From Marinobacter piscis (lineage in GTDB: Bacteria; Pseudomonadota; Gammaproteobacteria; Pseudomonadales; Oleiphilaceae), in the NCBI RefSeq assembly GCF_007671655.1, contig NZ_VCGX01000001.1, positions 248,001-312,000 of the forward strand: a stretch of DNA of 64,000 bases. Direction: 5' to 3'. Under the pieces are notes generated by a model. The model was not told the DNA's origin. It searched no databases and saw only the letters and a program-made list of their open reading frames with translations. The position numbers were made by a program, and so were the translations under genes. Shown here piece after piece: positions 25,269-35,665 of the stretch (its first letter is position 1; the number at the start of each line of letters is the position of its first letter).

Positions 25269-26672
25269 TTATGTGTTTCCACCCTGGGCCAGTTTGAGCG
25301 GATCCATCAACTGCTCCAGTCGTTCCCGGCTCAGGCCACTTCGCTCTTCTGCCACATCAATCACCGGACGGCCGGTGTTGTAGGCCTCCCGGGCAATCTC
25401 CGCAGCCAGACTGTAACCAATTTCCGGGTTCAGTGCTGTTACCAGCACCGGGTTACGCCCAACTCCGGCATCCAGAGCCTCGGTATTAACGGTGAAACCC
25501 GCAATTGATTTGTCCGCAAGCATACTGGTGGCATTTGCCAGAAGGCCGATCATGTCCAGCAGGTTACCGCCGACAAGCGGCAACATCACATTCAGCTGGA
25601 AGTTGCCGGACTGCCCAGCCACGGCATTGGCGCTGTCCAGCCCGATCACCTGGGCTCCGACCATTGCTACAGACTCCGGAATGACCGGGTTAACCTTGCC
25701 CGGCATAATGCTGCTGCCCGGCTGCAAGGCCGGCAGACTGATCTCTGTCAGCCCATGAATCGGGCCACTGTTCATCCAGCGCAGGTCATTGGCTATCTTG
25801 GTAAGCACAATGCCCAGTCCCCGCAGTTGCGATGACAGTGCGACCGGCCCATCCACTGCGCTCAGACCCACAAACTTATGATCCATCGTGCGGAATGGGT
25901 AGCCACTGCCGGCTTTCAGGAACTTCACAAACTGACGCGAAAATTCCGGCAGCGCGTTTACGCCTGTCCCTACAGCAGTCCCGCCCTGGGGCACAGCAAG
26001 CAGCTCCTCAACCACCGTCTCCAGACGCTTTTCTACAGCCAGTATCTGCTCCCGCCAGGTGCGCAGCTCCTGGCCCAGCGTAATGGGCATGGCGTCCATC
26101 AGGTGCGTACGCCCGGTTTTTACCTGTTCAGAAAGCAGGGCTTCACGCTCGTAAATGACGCCACGTAAATGGCTGAGTGCAGGAAGCAACTGTTCCATCA
26201 CTCCGGTCACACAGCTGATGTGAATGGCGGTCGGAATCACATCGTTGGAGCTTTGGCTCATATTCACGTGATCGTTAGGGTGCACCTTTACCCCGTTACC
26301 AACCGCAATCGCGGCAATGACTTCGTTCACGTTCATGTTGGTGCTGGTACCCGACCCTGTCTGGTAACGGTCAACCGGAAACTGATCCGTATACTCGCCC
26401 TGGATAAGTGCACGGCAGGCATCAGTAATCGCATCACAGTGGTTGCTATCCAATAGCCCGAGACTGGCGTTGGCCTCTGCGGCCGCCTGTTTAACACGTG
26501 CTACAGCGATAATAAACGCCGGTGGCATTGGCTGGCCACTGACCGGAAAGTTATCCACGGCTCTCTGGGTCTGAGCGCCCCAGAGCGCTGCCGCAGGGAC
26601 ATGGACCTCGCCCAGACTGTCGCTCTCTACTCGTGTTGCCTTGTCTGCTTCACTGGACTCATTTTGATTCAT
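25269..26672 (-). CDS. fumC: Fumarate hydratase, class II
   Basis: FumC reversibly hydrates fumarate to L-malate in the TCA cycle and needs no iron-sulfur cluster. The 467-residue protein shows the superfamily signature GSSIMPGKVNP, the substrate-binding GSGTSTNMNVNEVIA, SQSSNDVIPTAIHI and the GRTHLMDAMPITLGQE catalytic-His region. AGGAGGT precedes the ATG at 26672. It is the family's oxygen-stable form. The gene order with the CarS-like gene suggests co-transcription by closeness only. Confidence 0.96.
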   Translation of the reverse strand: MNQNESSEADKATRVESDSLGEVHVPAAALWGAQTQRAVDNFPVSGQPMPPAFIIAVARVKQAAAEANASLGLLDSNHCDAITDACRALIQGEYTDQFPVDRYQTGSGTSTNMNVNEVIAAIAVGNGVKVHPNDHVNMSQSSNDVIPTAIHISCVTGVMEQLLPALSHLRGVIYEREALLSEQVKTGRTHLMDAMPITLGQELRTWREQILAVEKRLETVVEELLAVPQGGTAVGTGVNALPEFSRQFVKFLKAGSGYPFRTMDHKFVGLSAVDGPVALSSQLRGLGIVLTKIANDLRWMNSGPIHGLTEISLPALQPGSSIMPGKVNPVIPESVAMVGAQVIGLDSANAVAGQSGNFQLNVMLPLVGGNLLDMIGLLANATSMLADKSIAGFTVNTEALDAGVGRNPVLVTALNPEIGYSLAAEIAREAYNTGRPVIDVAEERSGLSRERLEQLMDPLKLAQGGNT

Positions 26673-26722
26673 GGTACCTCCTGTATTTCTGTTACCGGCT
26701 GGCTAAGCTATGTTTTCAAGTT

Positions 26723-26756
26723 CAGCAGGTGGCAACCTGAAGGAAGCCACCTGCTG
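26723..26756. terminator. Perfect 11-bp inverted repeat between exaC and fumC
   Basis: CAGCAGGTGGC (26723-26733) and GCCACCTGCTG (26746-26756) flank a 12-base loop just after the exaC stop codon on the minus strand. The tail is not T-rich, so it may act as a 3'-end barrier or mRNA stabiliser rather than a classical terminator. Confidence 0.5.
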
Positions 26757-26763
26757 CGTCGGG

Positions 26764-28284
26764 TCAGAAGAAACCCAGTGGGTTGGTATCATAGCTGGTC
26801 AGCAAGCATTTGGTTTGCTGGTAATGTTCCAGCGCCATCTTGTGGGTTTCACGGCCTACGCCGGATTTCTTGTAACCGCCAAAGGCCGCATGAGCCGGGT
26901 AAGCGTGATAGCAGTTCATCCACACTCGCCCTGCCTGAATTCCCCGCCCCATCCGATAGGCCAGATTTGTGTCGCGAGTCCAGACGCCCGCACCCAGGCC
27001 AAACTCGGTGTCATTGGCAATCGCCAGGGCTTCCTCTTCTGTCTTGAACGTTGTAACCCCGACAACCGGGCCAAAAATCTCTTCCTGGAAAACCCGCATC
27101 TTATTGTCACCTTTGAACAAGGTGGGCTGAATGTAAAAACCGTCGTTGAACTCGGCGCCCATGTCTTCCTTGTCGCCGCCAGTCATAACAACCGCCCCTT
27201 CCTGTTTGCCGATCTCCAGGTACGACATAATTTTGTCGTATTGCTCCTTGCTCGCCTGAGCACCCACCTGAACGTCGGTATCCAGAGGGTTACCACGCTT
27301 TATGGCCTGAGTACGTTCAATGACCTTTTCCATAAACTCATCAAACATATCCTCCTGAACCAGAGCGCGGGAGGGACAGGTACATACTTCCCCCTGATTA
27401 AAGAATCCCAGCACCAGGCCTTCAACACACTTGTCGACAAACTCTGGTTCGGCTTTCATAACGTCGGAGAAATACAGATTGGGGGATTTTCCGCCCAGCT
27501 CAACCGTTGAGGGAATGATGTTTTCGGCTGCGCACTTGAGAATGTGTGAGCCCACGGGTGTGGAGCCGGTAAAGGCAATTTTGGCGATACGCTTACTGGT
27601 CGCCAGAGCTTCCCCTGCCTCAATGCCATAGCCGTTAACAATATTAATAACGCCCGGGGGCAGAAGATCTGCGATGAGCTCCATAAGAACCAGAATGCTG
27701 GCGGGGGTCTGTTCTGCGGGTTTGAACACAGTGCAGTTCCCCGCAGCCAGACAGGGCCCCAGCTTCCATGCAGCCATCAGAATCGGGAAGTTCCAGGGAA
27801 TGATCTGCCCGACAACTCCCAGAGGTTCGTTAAAGTGATAAGCCACTGTATTGTGGTCAATTTCTCCCAAATGCCCTTCCTGGACCCGAATGCAACCTGC
27901 AAAATAACGGAAGTGATCTGCCGCCAGAGGAATATCCGCATTCAGGGTTTCACGCACTGCCTTGCCATTGTCCCAGGTCTCTGCGACCGCCAGCTTTTCC
28001 AGATTGGCCTCAATGCGATCGGCGATTTTCAGCAAAATACCGGCACGCTCTGCGGGCGATGTTCTGCCCCAGGCGGGCGCAGCCTTGTGTGCAGCATCGA
28101 GCGCCAGATCAATGTCCTCAGCGGAGGAGCGGGGAATGTCGCAAATCACCGCACCGGTAACCGGGGTTATATTTTCAAAATATTCCCCTTTGACCGGTGC
28201 AACCCACTCACCCCCAATGTAATTTTCATAACGGGATTTGAACGAAACAACGGCGCCGTCTTTTCCGGGCTGTGTGTAGATCAT
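26764..28284 (-). CDS. exaC: ExaC-type NAD+-dependent aldehyde dehydrogenase
   Basis: The 506-residue length and the N-terminus ([20 protein letters not shown]) match ExaC/AldB-type acetaldehyde dehydrogenases, which oxidise the aldehydes formed in ethanol and short-chain alcohol use. VELGGKSPN contains the general-base Glu and [11 protein letters not shown] the nucleophilic Cys. ATG 28284 is chosen because AGAGGT lies nine bases upstream; a GTG nine bases earlier is less likely. No quinoprotein ethanol dehydrogenase genes are adjacent. It may also process fatty aldehydes in a wax-ester-making organism; that is inference. Confidence 0.93.
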   Translation of the reverse strand: MIYTQPGKDGAVVSFKSRYENYIGGEWVAPVKGEYFENITPVTGAVICDIPRSSAEDIDLALDAAHKAAPAWGRTSPAERAGILLKIADRIEANLEKLAVAETWDNGKAVRETLNADIPLAADHFRYFAGCIRVQEGHLGEIDHNTVAYHFNEPLGVVGQIIPWNFPILMAAWKLGPCLAAGNCTVFKPAEQTPASILVLMELIADLLPPGVINIVNGYGIEAGEALATSKRIAKIAFTGSTPVGSHILKCAAENIIPSTVELGGKSPNLYFSDVMKAEPEFVDKCVEGLVLGFFNQGEVCTCPSRALVQEDMFDEFMEKVIERTQAIKRGNPLDTDVQVGAQASKEQYDKIMSYLEIGKQEGAVVMTGGDKEDMGAEFNDGFYIQPTLFKGDNKMRVFQEEIFGPVVGVTTFKTEEEALAIANDTEFGLGAGVWTRDTNLAYRMGRGIQAGRVWMNCYHAYPAHAAFGGYKKSGVGRETHKMALEHYQQTKCLLTSYDTNPLGFF

Positions 28285-28353
28285 GGCTGTCACCTCTGAT
28301 TGTGTTTGTATATGACAACGCGAACGTCCGCGTATACCTAGTCACTGTAGACC

Positions 28354-29769
28354 TCAAACACCAATTGGTGAAACACCGGGAAGCTCTGATAACTCCTGCA
28401 GGCAATCCCGCAGGAAGTTCTGCGGATCGTCCAGCACGGCCTCATCTGCCACTATTCCGAACTGAACCTGCCCGGCATAGCTGACAATGCTCACGCCCAG
28501 CCCGATATCACCGGCCTGAGGCACCCAGAACATTTGTTCCCTGATACGGCAGCCTGCAATATAGCGTGCATCCCGTGTTCCGGGTACGTTAGAAACCACA
28601 GCACTGGCCTTCCGGTAAAACACTTCGGCCAGTGGCTGGCGCAGGGGTTCCGGGATCAGGGGCGCGCACACTGACAACCCCCAGGCGATGCCTGGCTGCC
28701 AGCTTTGTTTCAGCCGGCGGGTTTCCTGCTTGATGCGATAAAGTCGCTCCAGCGTACTTTCTCCATCCACCGGCAAGGGCACAAACACAGTGCCGAAATA
28801 ATTCCCGGGCGTGTCCGGTTCCGGTAACAGGTGATCCGGCAGACGGCTACGGATATCAACGGGAACGGCGGCATGGAATACAGCCTCATCGAGGGTCGTG
28901 CCAGAAATTCCCAGACGGGGGCGGGCTGCCGCCGCGACACAGGCGAGCAGGACATCATTGATGGTGACATTTGTTGCTTTAGCAGCTGAACGGAACCGGT
29001 CGAGCGCCACAGGCGCAGACCATCGACAATGGCGTCGGCCCAGTAACGGGCGCCTGAGATCAGACGGTGTGTCTTCCGACTCGGCCAGAAAACCACTGAG
29101 TTCGCTGGTCAGCTTCAACCCGCCACGCGCCAGATAATCCAGAAGCTCGCCAGCCTGCCCATACTCATTGGTAGGACTTACTTTTCCGGGAGCTGTCTCA
29201 GCCCCTTTGGGCTGGCCACCGTCGACCAGTTGCGAAAGCCAGTTTTTTGCTGCCGCTGCCCAGGGGGCCACCTCTGCAGTTTGCGGTGCACCGTAAACCC
29301 CCGGGGGCTGCTGTGGTGAAGCCGGGCACAAGCGGTCAAAAATGTTCATGAGGGAAACGCCATCGGCATAACAATGATGTATGCGTAGCAATACGACGGC
29401 ACCGCCTTCTGCATTCGGTGCCAGCCAGAACTTCCACATCGGGCGGTATAAGGGCAGAGGCTGATTAAGCCGGTCAGAGACCCACTCCTGCAGCGAAGAC
29501 TCGGTAAAACGAGTTAACACAACATCAAGGTGATGCCCCGGACAGAAATCAGGGGCCTCTTCCCACCACCAGCCTGAAACCCGCTTTACAGGCCGGTAAC
29601 GAAAGCGCTCCCAGGCCATCCAGTATATTTGTAAAAACTCCCTGAATCTGGGGGCTGTCAACCCGTCGGCCCGCATCATGACGGTTATAGTCATTGGGTT
29701 TTGCGGGCTCTCCAGGGCCAGCCAGGCCGAATCTGCTGGCAACATAAGGTGCGCGTGCTCGTAACTCAA
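28354..29769 (-). CDS. Wax ester synthase/diacylglycerol acyltransferase (WS/DGAT family)
   Basis: WS/DGAT enzymes esterify fatty alcohols or diacylglycerol with acyl-CoA to form storage wax esters or triacylglycerol. The 471-residue product carries the active-site HHxxxDG motif as IHHCYADG near residue 130, followed by the C-terminal domain with NVPGTRD and GVSIVSYAGQVQFG. The frame opens with a TTG at 29769 with a weak ribosome site; the ATG at 29745 (MLPADSAW) is an alternative. Several WS/DGAT paralogues are common in Marinobacter, and their activity differs, so this one need not be the main wax synthase. Confidence 0.9.
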   Translation of the reverse strand: MSYEHAHLMLPADSAWLALESPQNPMTITVMMRADGLTAPRFREFLQIYWMAWERFRYRPVKRVSGWWWEEAPDFCPGHHLDVVLTRFTESSLQEWVSDRLNQPLPLYRPMWKFWLAPNAEGGAVVLLRIHHCYADGVSLMNIFDRLCPASPQQPPGVYGAPQTAEVAPWAAAAKNWLSQLVDGGQPKGAETAPGKVSPTNEYGQAGELLDYLARGGLKLTSELSGFLAESEDTPSDLRRPLLGRRHCRWSAPVALDRFRSAAKATNVTINDVLLACVAAAARPRLGISGTTLDEAVFHAAVPVDIRSRLPDHLLPEPDTPGNYFGTVFVPLPVDGESTLERLYRIKQETRRLKQSWQPGIAWGLSVCAPLIPEPLRQPLAEVFYRKASAVVSNVPGTRDARYIAGCRIREQMFWVPQAGDIGLGVSIVSYAGQVQFGIVADEAVLDDPQNFLRDCLQELSELPGVSPIGV

Positions 29770-29977
29770 ACCCGACTATCCCTGGCAGTGGCAAAATGAA
29801 AACACAGTGCAGCATTGTGCCAGACATGCACTGACGGCTCCACACAGGGCCAGAGCACAGGGTTACAAAAAACTACACACCCGTTAACCTGCGCTTCTAT
29901 ACTCTCCGTATGTCTTGATGCAATAGTAACTCCAGACTCCGAAACCCTTCGGTTGCCGTACCGGGAGGAGATACATT

Positions 29978-30901
29978 ATGAAAGCAAGCCATATTCGCAA
30001 GTTAATCACACCGATTGACAGCGCCTACTCAGAGATGTTCTCGGGGCGCGTCTATCGGGTTGGCGAAGGGGCGGTTTCCGTTCGCAACCACAGCGGCGAA
30101 ACAGAACAAACCGTCATTGGCGTACACGGCTTTCTGGAAAACCATTGCTACTTCACCCAGACCTATGATGCACCGACAACAGAACTGATTCTGCTGACCT
30201 GCAGCAATTACCACATCCCGGTCAATGGCGTAACACCGGAAAAACCAGCATGGGAGGTGCCGATCAAGCATCTCGCTGGCACCATCGAGTATGATGCCTG
30301 CATCCTGAATCAGGCCCTGGCTAGCCTGCCAAGCACCCGTAATGTGCGGATTCATGGCCACTCCCGGGGCGGAGCTGTGATTATTGAGGCAGCCCGGCAA
30401 CGGCCCGAGCTGTATTATGGTACAGACGTTGTTCTTGAGGCTCCGGCGCTGCCCCAGGGCAGAATTCATCCGCTGGTCACAACGCTCCTGGAACCGGTCA
30501 GCCATGGCATGTGGCCCTGGCTGGTCCGCCTGATCAACAGCGCACCCTCATCAGCGTATGGGCAGGCCTTTTTCGGCAAGATGAACCCGCGTAAAAAACA
30601 ACTTCTGGGCAAGCTGTTTTACGCCACCCGGGACCACATGACCATTGTGCGCAATATTGAGAACCTCTTCGACTGGATGGCGCGAACCGATACCACCGCA
30701 TACCACAATGTGCCTCAAGGCACGTTTCTGATCCCGGGGATGGACCGGATTCTGGATCGCAAGTCCATGCTTGCCAGCGCCCGCATGAGCACCAACATGC
30801 GCATCATCGAAACCCGGGCACCCAGTCACTTTGTAACACTCGACAGCAAAGAATGGGTGCCCGGGTTTGAGTCTCTGCCGGTATCTTCATTCAGCAACTG
30901 A
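29978..30901 (+). CDS. Alpha/beta hydrolase
   Basis: The 307-residue product has an alpha/beta hydrolase core. The nucleophile elbow is GHSRGG near residue 127, and the oxyanion region is VIGVHGFLENHCYF near 45. A late Asp (PGMDRIL) and His (APSHFVTL) complete a plausible triad. There is no signal peptide. GGAGG precedes the ATG at 29978. It is divergent from the WS/DGAT gene, with 208 bases between them, and followed by the FFLEELY-type gene on the same strand. A lipase or esterase role in neutral-lipid turnover is possible from context only. Confidence 0.85.
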   Translation: MKASHIRKLITPIDSAYSEMFSGRVYRVGEGAVSVRNHSGETEQTVIGVHGFLENHCYFTQTYDAPTTELILLTCSNYHIPVNGVTPEKPAWEVPIKHLAGTIEYDACILNQALASLPSTRNVRIHGHSRGGAVIIEAARQRPELYYGTDVVLEAPALPQGRIHPLVTTLLEPVSHGMWPWLVRLINSAPSSAYGQAFFGKMNPRKKQLLGKLFYATRDHMTIVRNIENLFDWMARTDTTAYHNVPQGTFLIPGMDRILDRKSMLASARMSTNMRIIETRAPSHFVTLDSKEWVPGFESLPVSSFSN

Positions 30902-30977
30902 CCCGGCCGCTTACTGCGAGCAGGCTTCGTCTTCGGTAAACTGAACGCCTCAATACAGGATGACCGGAGTTTACTGC

Positions 30978-31727
30978 ATGTATCGTGAGCGCTTGTCAGG
31001 CACCCATGTGCGCTCAGAAAGCGCCCGTCGCCTACAGCAGTTATTGCTGAACTATCACGATTTCCGTTACTTCAAGGCTGAGCACAGGTTGCGCGAAGAC
31101 ACGCGAGCCATTGCTGACTGGCAGGCTGCACGACTGAAATCGACCCATCAGGATTTGTATCAGCACCCGGGCTACCACTCCGGCCTGGAGTTTCTGCTCA
31201 CGGATCTGTATGCCCCCGCCAACATGACCCGACGCGACGACAATATAGACCGTGTATTCCCTAAAATGGTCAAGTGGCTGCCGGATCCGCAACTGCACAT
31301 GCTCGCCGGACTGGTGGAACTGAATCTGATGACCCAACAACTCGATCTTGAGCTGGCTGAGCGACTCGAAGAACTCGGAAATCCGGCCGCCGGCATTACC
31401 ACGGAACACTACTGCGAGGCTTATCGTGCCAGCCGGAAACTGGAGCAGCGCCGGCAGCAAATGACACTGGTCGCCACTGTGGGTCAACAGCTTGACCACT
31501 ATGTACGCAAACGCAGCCTGGGATGGCTGCTTTCAATAAGCCGGGTGCCTGCGGAAAGAGCTCGCCTCAGCGACCTGCACAGCTTTCTTCACCGGGGGTA
31601 TTCCGCATTCCGGAAAATGGATAACGCCGGCCTGCTGGTTGCCCGGCTGACCGCCCGGGAGGAGCGGGTAATGGATAACATCCTTAACGGTTACCCAAAC
31701 CCTTTTTCACTCCCGCGCGACCTTTAA
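30978..31727 (+). CDS. FFLEELY motif protein
   Basis: The protein matches the poorly understood bacterial family named for its FFLEELY motif, here seen as EFLLTDLYAPANMTRRDDN near residue 70. The rest is an alpha-helical, charged 249-residue protein without signal or membrane segments. I chose ATG 30978 because CCGGAG lies just upstream; an ATG 18 bases earlier has no ribosome site. It follows the hydrolase gene by 76 bases and converges on the PHA-system gene. The function of the family is not known to me. Confidence 0.75.
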   Translation: MYRERLSGTHVRSESARRLQQLLLNYHDFRYFKAEHRLREDTRAIADWQAARLKSTHQDLYQHPGYHSGLEFLLTDLYAPANMTRRDDNIDRVFPKMVKWLPDPQLHMLAGLVELNLMTQQLDLELAERLEELGNPAAGITTEHYCEAYRASRKLEQRRQQMTLVATVGQQLDHYVRKRSLGWLLSISRVPAERARLSDLHSFLHRGYSAFRKMDNAGLLVARLTAREERVMDNILNGYPNPFSLPRDL

Positions 31728-31739
31728 GAACCCGCAGGC

Positions 31740-32018
31740 TCAACTCTTGAGAATCTGATCGAGCTGAGCGTGAACCTCCTGCTCAATCCTGGACTTGAAC
31801 GGGCGCAACAGCATTCCCAGTTCCAGATGTACATGCAGCTCATTCGGGGTAATGTTCAGGTGCCCCTTTGCTCCTGACCGCCTGAACGTAAGGTGGTCCC
31901 CTTCCCACTGGTAACTGAGATCAAACTGGGTGGCCAGGTCCCTGGCAAAGGCGTCGGCTGCGTCGCGGGCATGTTGCTTATCAAACGAATGAGCCCGATG
32001 TATATCAATTACAGACAT
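31740..32018 (-). CDS. Polyhydroxyalkanoic acid system family protein
   Basis: This 92-residue soluble protein fits the PHA_gran_rgn family: IHRAHSFDKQHARDAAD at the start, LSYQWEGDHLTFRRSGAKGHL in the middle, then a helix ending LDQILKS. Members are often encoded near PHA synthase or granule genes, but none is adjacent here. The gene is divergent from ubiE, with 127 bases between the start codons. Whether it touches storage granules in this organism cannot be told. Confidence 0.85.
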   Translation of the reverse strand: MSVIDIHRAHSFDKQHARDAADAFARDLATQFDLSYQWEGDHLTFRRSGAKGHLNITPNELHVHLELGMLLRPFKSRIEQEVHAQLDQILKS

Positions 32019-32145
32019 GAATCATTTTTCTCTTGAAAATTTGGCGATTTTACAGTGTAAGGCGGTATTTAACCTCTAGCCACCCTTGTAGCAACCCCGC
32101 CAGGCGTTAGAATACGAGATTCAGATTCTGACAGGACATGCCCTC

Positions 32146-32928
32146 ATGAGCGAGCAACAAATGCCGGATACCTCCGGCAATGGCCAGGACGACGTTACCC
32201 ATTTCGGTTTCAGCAATGTGCCCAAAAGCCAGAAAGCCAGCCAGGTGGCTGACGTATTCCATAGCGTTGCGGGCAAATACGATGTCATGAATGACCTGAT
32301 GTCCATGGGCATTCACCGATTGTGGAAGCGCTTTACCATTGAGCTTTCCGGCGTTCGCCCGGGCCACCAGGTTCTGGATATTGCCGGCGGCACAGGCGAC
32401 CTCACCATGAAGTTCTCTGACCTGGTGGGCTCAGAAGGCAAAGTGGTTCTTGCCGATATCAACGCCTCTATGTTGCAGGTCGGACGCAGCCGCCTGACCG
32501 ATCGTGGTTACGCCGGCAACATTGAGTATGTACAGGCAGACGCTGAGCACCTTCCCTTTCCGGATAACAACTTCAATGCGGTATCCATTGCCTTTGGTCT
32601 GCGCAATGTAACCGATAAAGACCAGGCCCTGCGTGATATGGCCCGGGTACTGAAACCTGGCGGTAAACTGATGGTGCTGGAGTTCTCCAGGCCTGCCAAC
32701 CCGCTGCTCAGCAAAGTCTACGACACCTACTCATTTACGGCTCTACCCCTGATGGGCCAGCTGATAGCCGGCGACAGCGAGAGCTACAAGTACCTGGCTG
32801 AGTCCATTCGCATGCACCCGGATCAGGACACCCTGAAAAGCATGATGGAAGACGCCGGCCTGATGAACTGCAAATACTACAATATGACCGGCGGCATTGT
32901 GGCCCTGCACGTTGGAATCAAACCCTGA
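32146..32928 (+). CDS. ubiE: Demethylmenaquinone/ubiquinone C-methyltransferase UbiE
   Basis: UbiE methylates the ring carbon of ubiquinone (and menaquinone) precursors using S-adenosylmethionine. The 260-residue product shows the SAM-binding loop [15 protein letters not shown], the family segments [20 protein letters not shown] and [14 protein letters not shown], and a C-terminal helical end. It starts the ubiE-ubiJ-ubiB operon; its stop overlaps the next ATG by one base (TGATG). TAGAAT at about 32110 could be its -10. Confidence 0.97.
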   Translation: MSEQQMPDTSGNGQDDVTHFGFSNVPKSQKASQVADVFHSVAGKYDVMNDLMSMGIHRLWKRFTIELSGVRPGHQVLDIAGGTGDLTMKFSDLVGSEGKVVLADINASMLQVGRSRLTDRGYAGNIEYVQADAEHLPFPDNNFNAVSIAFGLRNVTDKDQALRDMARVLKPGGKLMVLEFSRPANPLLSKVYDTYSFTALPLMGQLIAGDSESYKYLAESIRMHPDQDTLKSMMEDAGLMNCKYYNMTGGIVALHVGIKP

Positions 32929-33569
32929 TGTTTCCCGGCCCGACACTGCTCGCAGCCGCCACTGCCATCATAGAGCGGGCACTGAACCACGCGCTTGCGC
33001 TGGACCCTTCCGGCCAGCAGGCACTGCTGGATGCGCTTGAGGGGCCGGTACAGTTTCATATTACCGACCCGTTCCCCCTGGCTTTCTCATTGCATAAAGC
33101 CGGTCGTCGGGTGCAGGTACACAGCCAGCCGGCCGAAGACCCGGCCCTGACCATCAGCGGCAAACCCCTGGCATTTGCTGCCCTGGCCACAGGCGATAAC
33201 CGTGTATTCGCCGATAACCGCCTGACCGTGGCCGGTGACACAGGCCTGGCACACCAGTTTCAGCGGGCGCTGGACCAGCTCAATCCGGACTGGGAAGCCG
33301 CTATGGCAACACACATTGGCGATGTGCCGGCTCATTTCATCGGTAAGCGTATTCGCAACTGGGTGAGCTGGAGCCGCCAGGCGTTCACTGCCCTGAATGC
33401 CAACATCGAAGAATATGTACACGAAGAAAGCCGCGCCCTGCCTGGTCGTCGCGAGCTGGAAGCTACATTTGAAGATATCGACGCTCTCGACTTACAGGTG
33501 GAGCGGCTTGGCGCCCGGATAGACCATCTGGAGAACCACGGCAATACTGACAAACCGGAGACCCTGTGA
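32928..33569 (+). CDS. ubiJ: Ubiquinone biosynthesis accessory factor UbiJ
   Basis: UbiJ is a scaffold protein with an SCP2 sterol-carrier-like domain that holds lipid quinone intermediates in the soluble Ubi complex, together with UbiK. The 213-residue product has the SCP2-type region at about residues 35-130 and a C-terminal coiled-coil-like helix ([20 protein letters not shown]). Position between ubiE and ubiB, with one-base and four-base overlaps, confirms the identity. Confidence 0.93.
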   Translation: MFPGPTLLAAATAIIERALNHALALDPSGQQALLDALEGPVQFHITDPFPLAFSLHKAGRRVQVHSQPAEDPALTISGKPLAFAALATGDNRVFADNRLTVAGDTGLAHQFQRALDQLNPDWEAAMATHIGDVPAHFIGKRIRNWVSWSRQAFTALNANIEEYVHEESRALPGRRELEATFEDIDALDLQVERLGARIDHLENHGNTDKPETL

Positions 33570-35209
33570 CCCGCCTGCAACGTCTGTTTCGCATTTCCTG
33601 GGTGTTCTGCCGCTACCGACTGGACACTTTTTTACCCATTGCAGAGCTCCCCGGCCCTCTGAAACTGTTTTTCCTGTTGGCTCCCTGGCACCTGTTTCCC
33701 AAGCCCAAACTCGACCGGGGAGACCGCCTACGGCTGGCTCTGGAAGAGCTGGGCCCGGTGTTTGTCAAATTCGGACAGATTCTGTCCACTCGGCGCGACC
33801 TGCTGCCGGATGACATGGCAGCATCACTGAAAGACCTGCAGGACCGGGTGCCCCCCTTCCCAGGCGACGTTGCCCGCAATATTATCGAAACCTCCCTTGG
33901 CGCCCCTGTTTCCGAACTGTTCCGGGAGTTCAGTGTCACCCCTATGGCTTCCGCTTCCGTGGCTCAGGTCCATACGGCAACGCTATTGAATGGTCAGGAG
34001 GTTGTCGTCAAGGTTCTGCGACCGGGGATCGAAAAAGTGATCCGCCAGGACCTGTCCCTGATGTATCTGATGGCCCGGTTGCTGGAGAAGTACTGGACCG
34101 AAGGCAAACGCCTGCACCCCGTCGATGTAGTCGCAGACTACGACGCCACCATTCACGATGAGCTGGATCTGCAGCGGGAAGCGGCTAATGCCAGCCAGCT
34201 GCGCAGAAACTTTGAAAACTCGAAGCTGATCTATATCCCCTTCATCGACTGGGATTACACCCGTAAGTCAGTGATGGTGATGGAACGGATTCATGGTATT
34301 CCCATTGCCGATGTGCCGGCCCTGAAGGCTGCGGGCGTTAACCTCAAGGTTCTGGCCGAAAAAGGCGTGGAAATCTTTTTCACACAGGTGTTCCGCGACA
34401 GTTTTTTCCATGCAGACATGCACCCGGGCAACATTTTTGTAGACGCCAGCAACCCGGCCGACCCCAGATACATCGCCATAGACTTCGGCATTGTCGGCAC
34501 CCTGGCGCCAGACGACCAAAGCTACCTGGCGCGCAACCTGCTGGCATTTTTCCGTCGCGATTACCGGCAGGTGGCGCAGCTGCACATCCAGTCTGGCTGG
34601 GTGCCTCCTGAGACCCGGGTGAACGAGTTTGAAGCGGCCATCCGCACTGTGTGTGAGCCGATATTTGAAAAGCCGCTGAAGGATATCTCCTTCGGCCACT
34701 TCCTGCTGCGACTGTTCCAGACCGCCCGCCGCTTTGATATGGAGGTGCAGCCACAACTGGTCCTGCTGCAAAAGACGCTGCTGAACGTGGAAGGCCTGGG
34801 CCGTCAGCTCTACCCCGAACTCGACCTGTGGACCACAGCCCAGCCGTTTCTGGAAAGCTGGATGCGCAAGCGAATCGGGCCATCCGGCCTGATTAAATCC
34901 TTGCAGACGCACCTGCCTTCATGGCTGGAGCAGTCGCCAGAGATGCCCCAGCTGGTTCACGATGCCTTGCTGCAGTTGCGCAGTGCCGGCCCCACAGAGA
35001 AGCAGAACCAGGACACCCTGGCCCTGCTGCAGGAACAACAGCGCAAGGCAGACCGACGCTGGCGCCGGGGCATTATGGCTGTCGCCCTGGTTGCTGTTGC
35101 CATCACCGGCACTCAGCCCGAAGCCCGGGCTCTGGCAGAAAGCGCGCCGCTCTGGAGCTGGGCCGCACTGGCCGCCGCCGGTGCCCTGATTATTCGTGGC
35201 AGCCGTTGA
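33566..35209 (+). CDS. ubiB: UbiB atypical kinase/ATPase of ubiquinone synthesis
   Basis: UbiB is a membrane-anchored kinase-like ATPase needed for ubiquinone biosynthesis. The 547-residue product shows the KxGQ signature ([15 protein letters not shown]), the Ala-rich nucleotide loop [31 protein letters not shown] and the metal-binding DFG. Two C-terminal hydrophobic helices are the membrane anchor. The start is a GTG at 33566 that overlaps ubiJ by four bases (GTGA). It completes the ubiEJB operon. Confidence 0.96.
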   Translation: MTRLQRLFRISWVFCRYRLDTFLPIAELPGPLKLFFLLAPWHLFPKPKLDRGDRLRLALEELGPVFVKFGQILSTRRDLLPDDMAASLKDLQDRVPPFPGDVARNIIETSLGAPVSELFREFSVTPMASASVAQVHTATLLNGQEVVVKVLRPGIEKVIRQDLSLMYLMARLLEKYWTEGKRLHPVDVVADYDATIHDELDLQREAANASQLRRNFENSKLIYIPFIDWDYTRKSVMVMERIHGIPIADVPALKAAGVNLKVLAEKGVEIFFTQVFRDSFFHADMHPGNIFVDASNPADPRYIAIDFGIVGTLAPDDQSYLARNLLAFFRRDYRQVAQLHIQSGWVPPETRVNEFEAAIRTVCEPIFEKPLKDISFGHFLLRLFQTARRFDMEVQPQLVLLQKTLLNVEGLGRQLYPELDLWTTAQPFLESWMRKRIGPSGLIKSLQTHLPSWLEQSPEMPQLVHDALLQLRSAGPTEKQNQDTLALLQEQQRKADRRWRRGIMAVALVAVAITGTQPEARALAESAPLWSWAALAAAGALIIRGSR

Positions 35210-35270
35210 TCCTTTTCATATTTCAAACTAGCATTAGTAAACACCTCTGACTTACACTCCGGGGTGGTTT

Positions 35271-35280
35271 AACACGTGTT
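35271..35280. promoter_or_regulatory. AACACGTGTT palindrome upstream of the HiPIP gene
   Basis: A perfect 10-base palindrome lies 34 bases before the HiPIP start, in the region where a promoter would be. Its binding protein, if any, is unknown. Confidence 0.3.
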
Positions 35281-35313
35281 GAACTCAACTCACTTTCGAT
35301 AAATGGAGGCATC

Positions 35314-35628
35314 ATGGCTAATCAGAATCGCCGTGACTTCATGCGTACCAGTCTACTCGGACTTGCCGCTCTCCCCCTCGGTGCTGGTGTTCTCTCCCAG
35401 CGAGTCCTGGCTCAGGATCTCCCCCCCCTCGAGCTTTCCAACCCTCAGGCCAAAGCTCTGAACTACGTTAAAAACGCCGAGGAAGCCAGCGATCATCCAC
35501 AGTACTCGGAAGGCGAGACATGCGCCAACTGCCAGTTATTCCAGGAAGCCAATAACGGCTGTCAGCTGTTCCCGCAGAACAGTGTAGAGCCCAACGGCTG
35601 GTGTCAGTCCTGGGTTAAGCAAGCCTGA
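35314..35628 (+). CDS. High-potential iron-sulfur protein (HiPIP)
   Basis: HiPIPs are small periplasmic electron carriers with one [4Fe-4S] cluster. The 104-residue precursor has a Tat signal (NRRDFMRTSLLG, then a hydrophobic stretch ending in VLA, residues 1-33), which fits export of a folded cluster protein. The four cluster cysteines are C70, C73, C83 and C97 in the family spacing. AAATGGAGG precedes the ATG. The Tat translocase genes lie 2.3 kb downstream. The partner oxidase or reductase is not in the window. Confidence 0.95.
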   Translation: MANQNRRDFMRTSLLGLAALPLGAGVLSQRVLAQDLPPLELSNPQAKALNYVKNAEEASDHPQYSEGETCANCQLFQEANNGCQLFPQNSVEPNGWCQSWVKQA

Positions 35629-35665
35629 CCCACGCCGGCCTGGCCCTGACCGCTTATGGTCAGGC

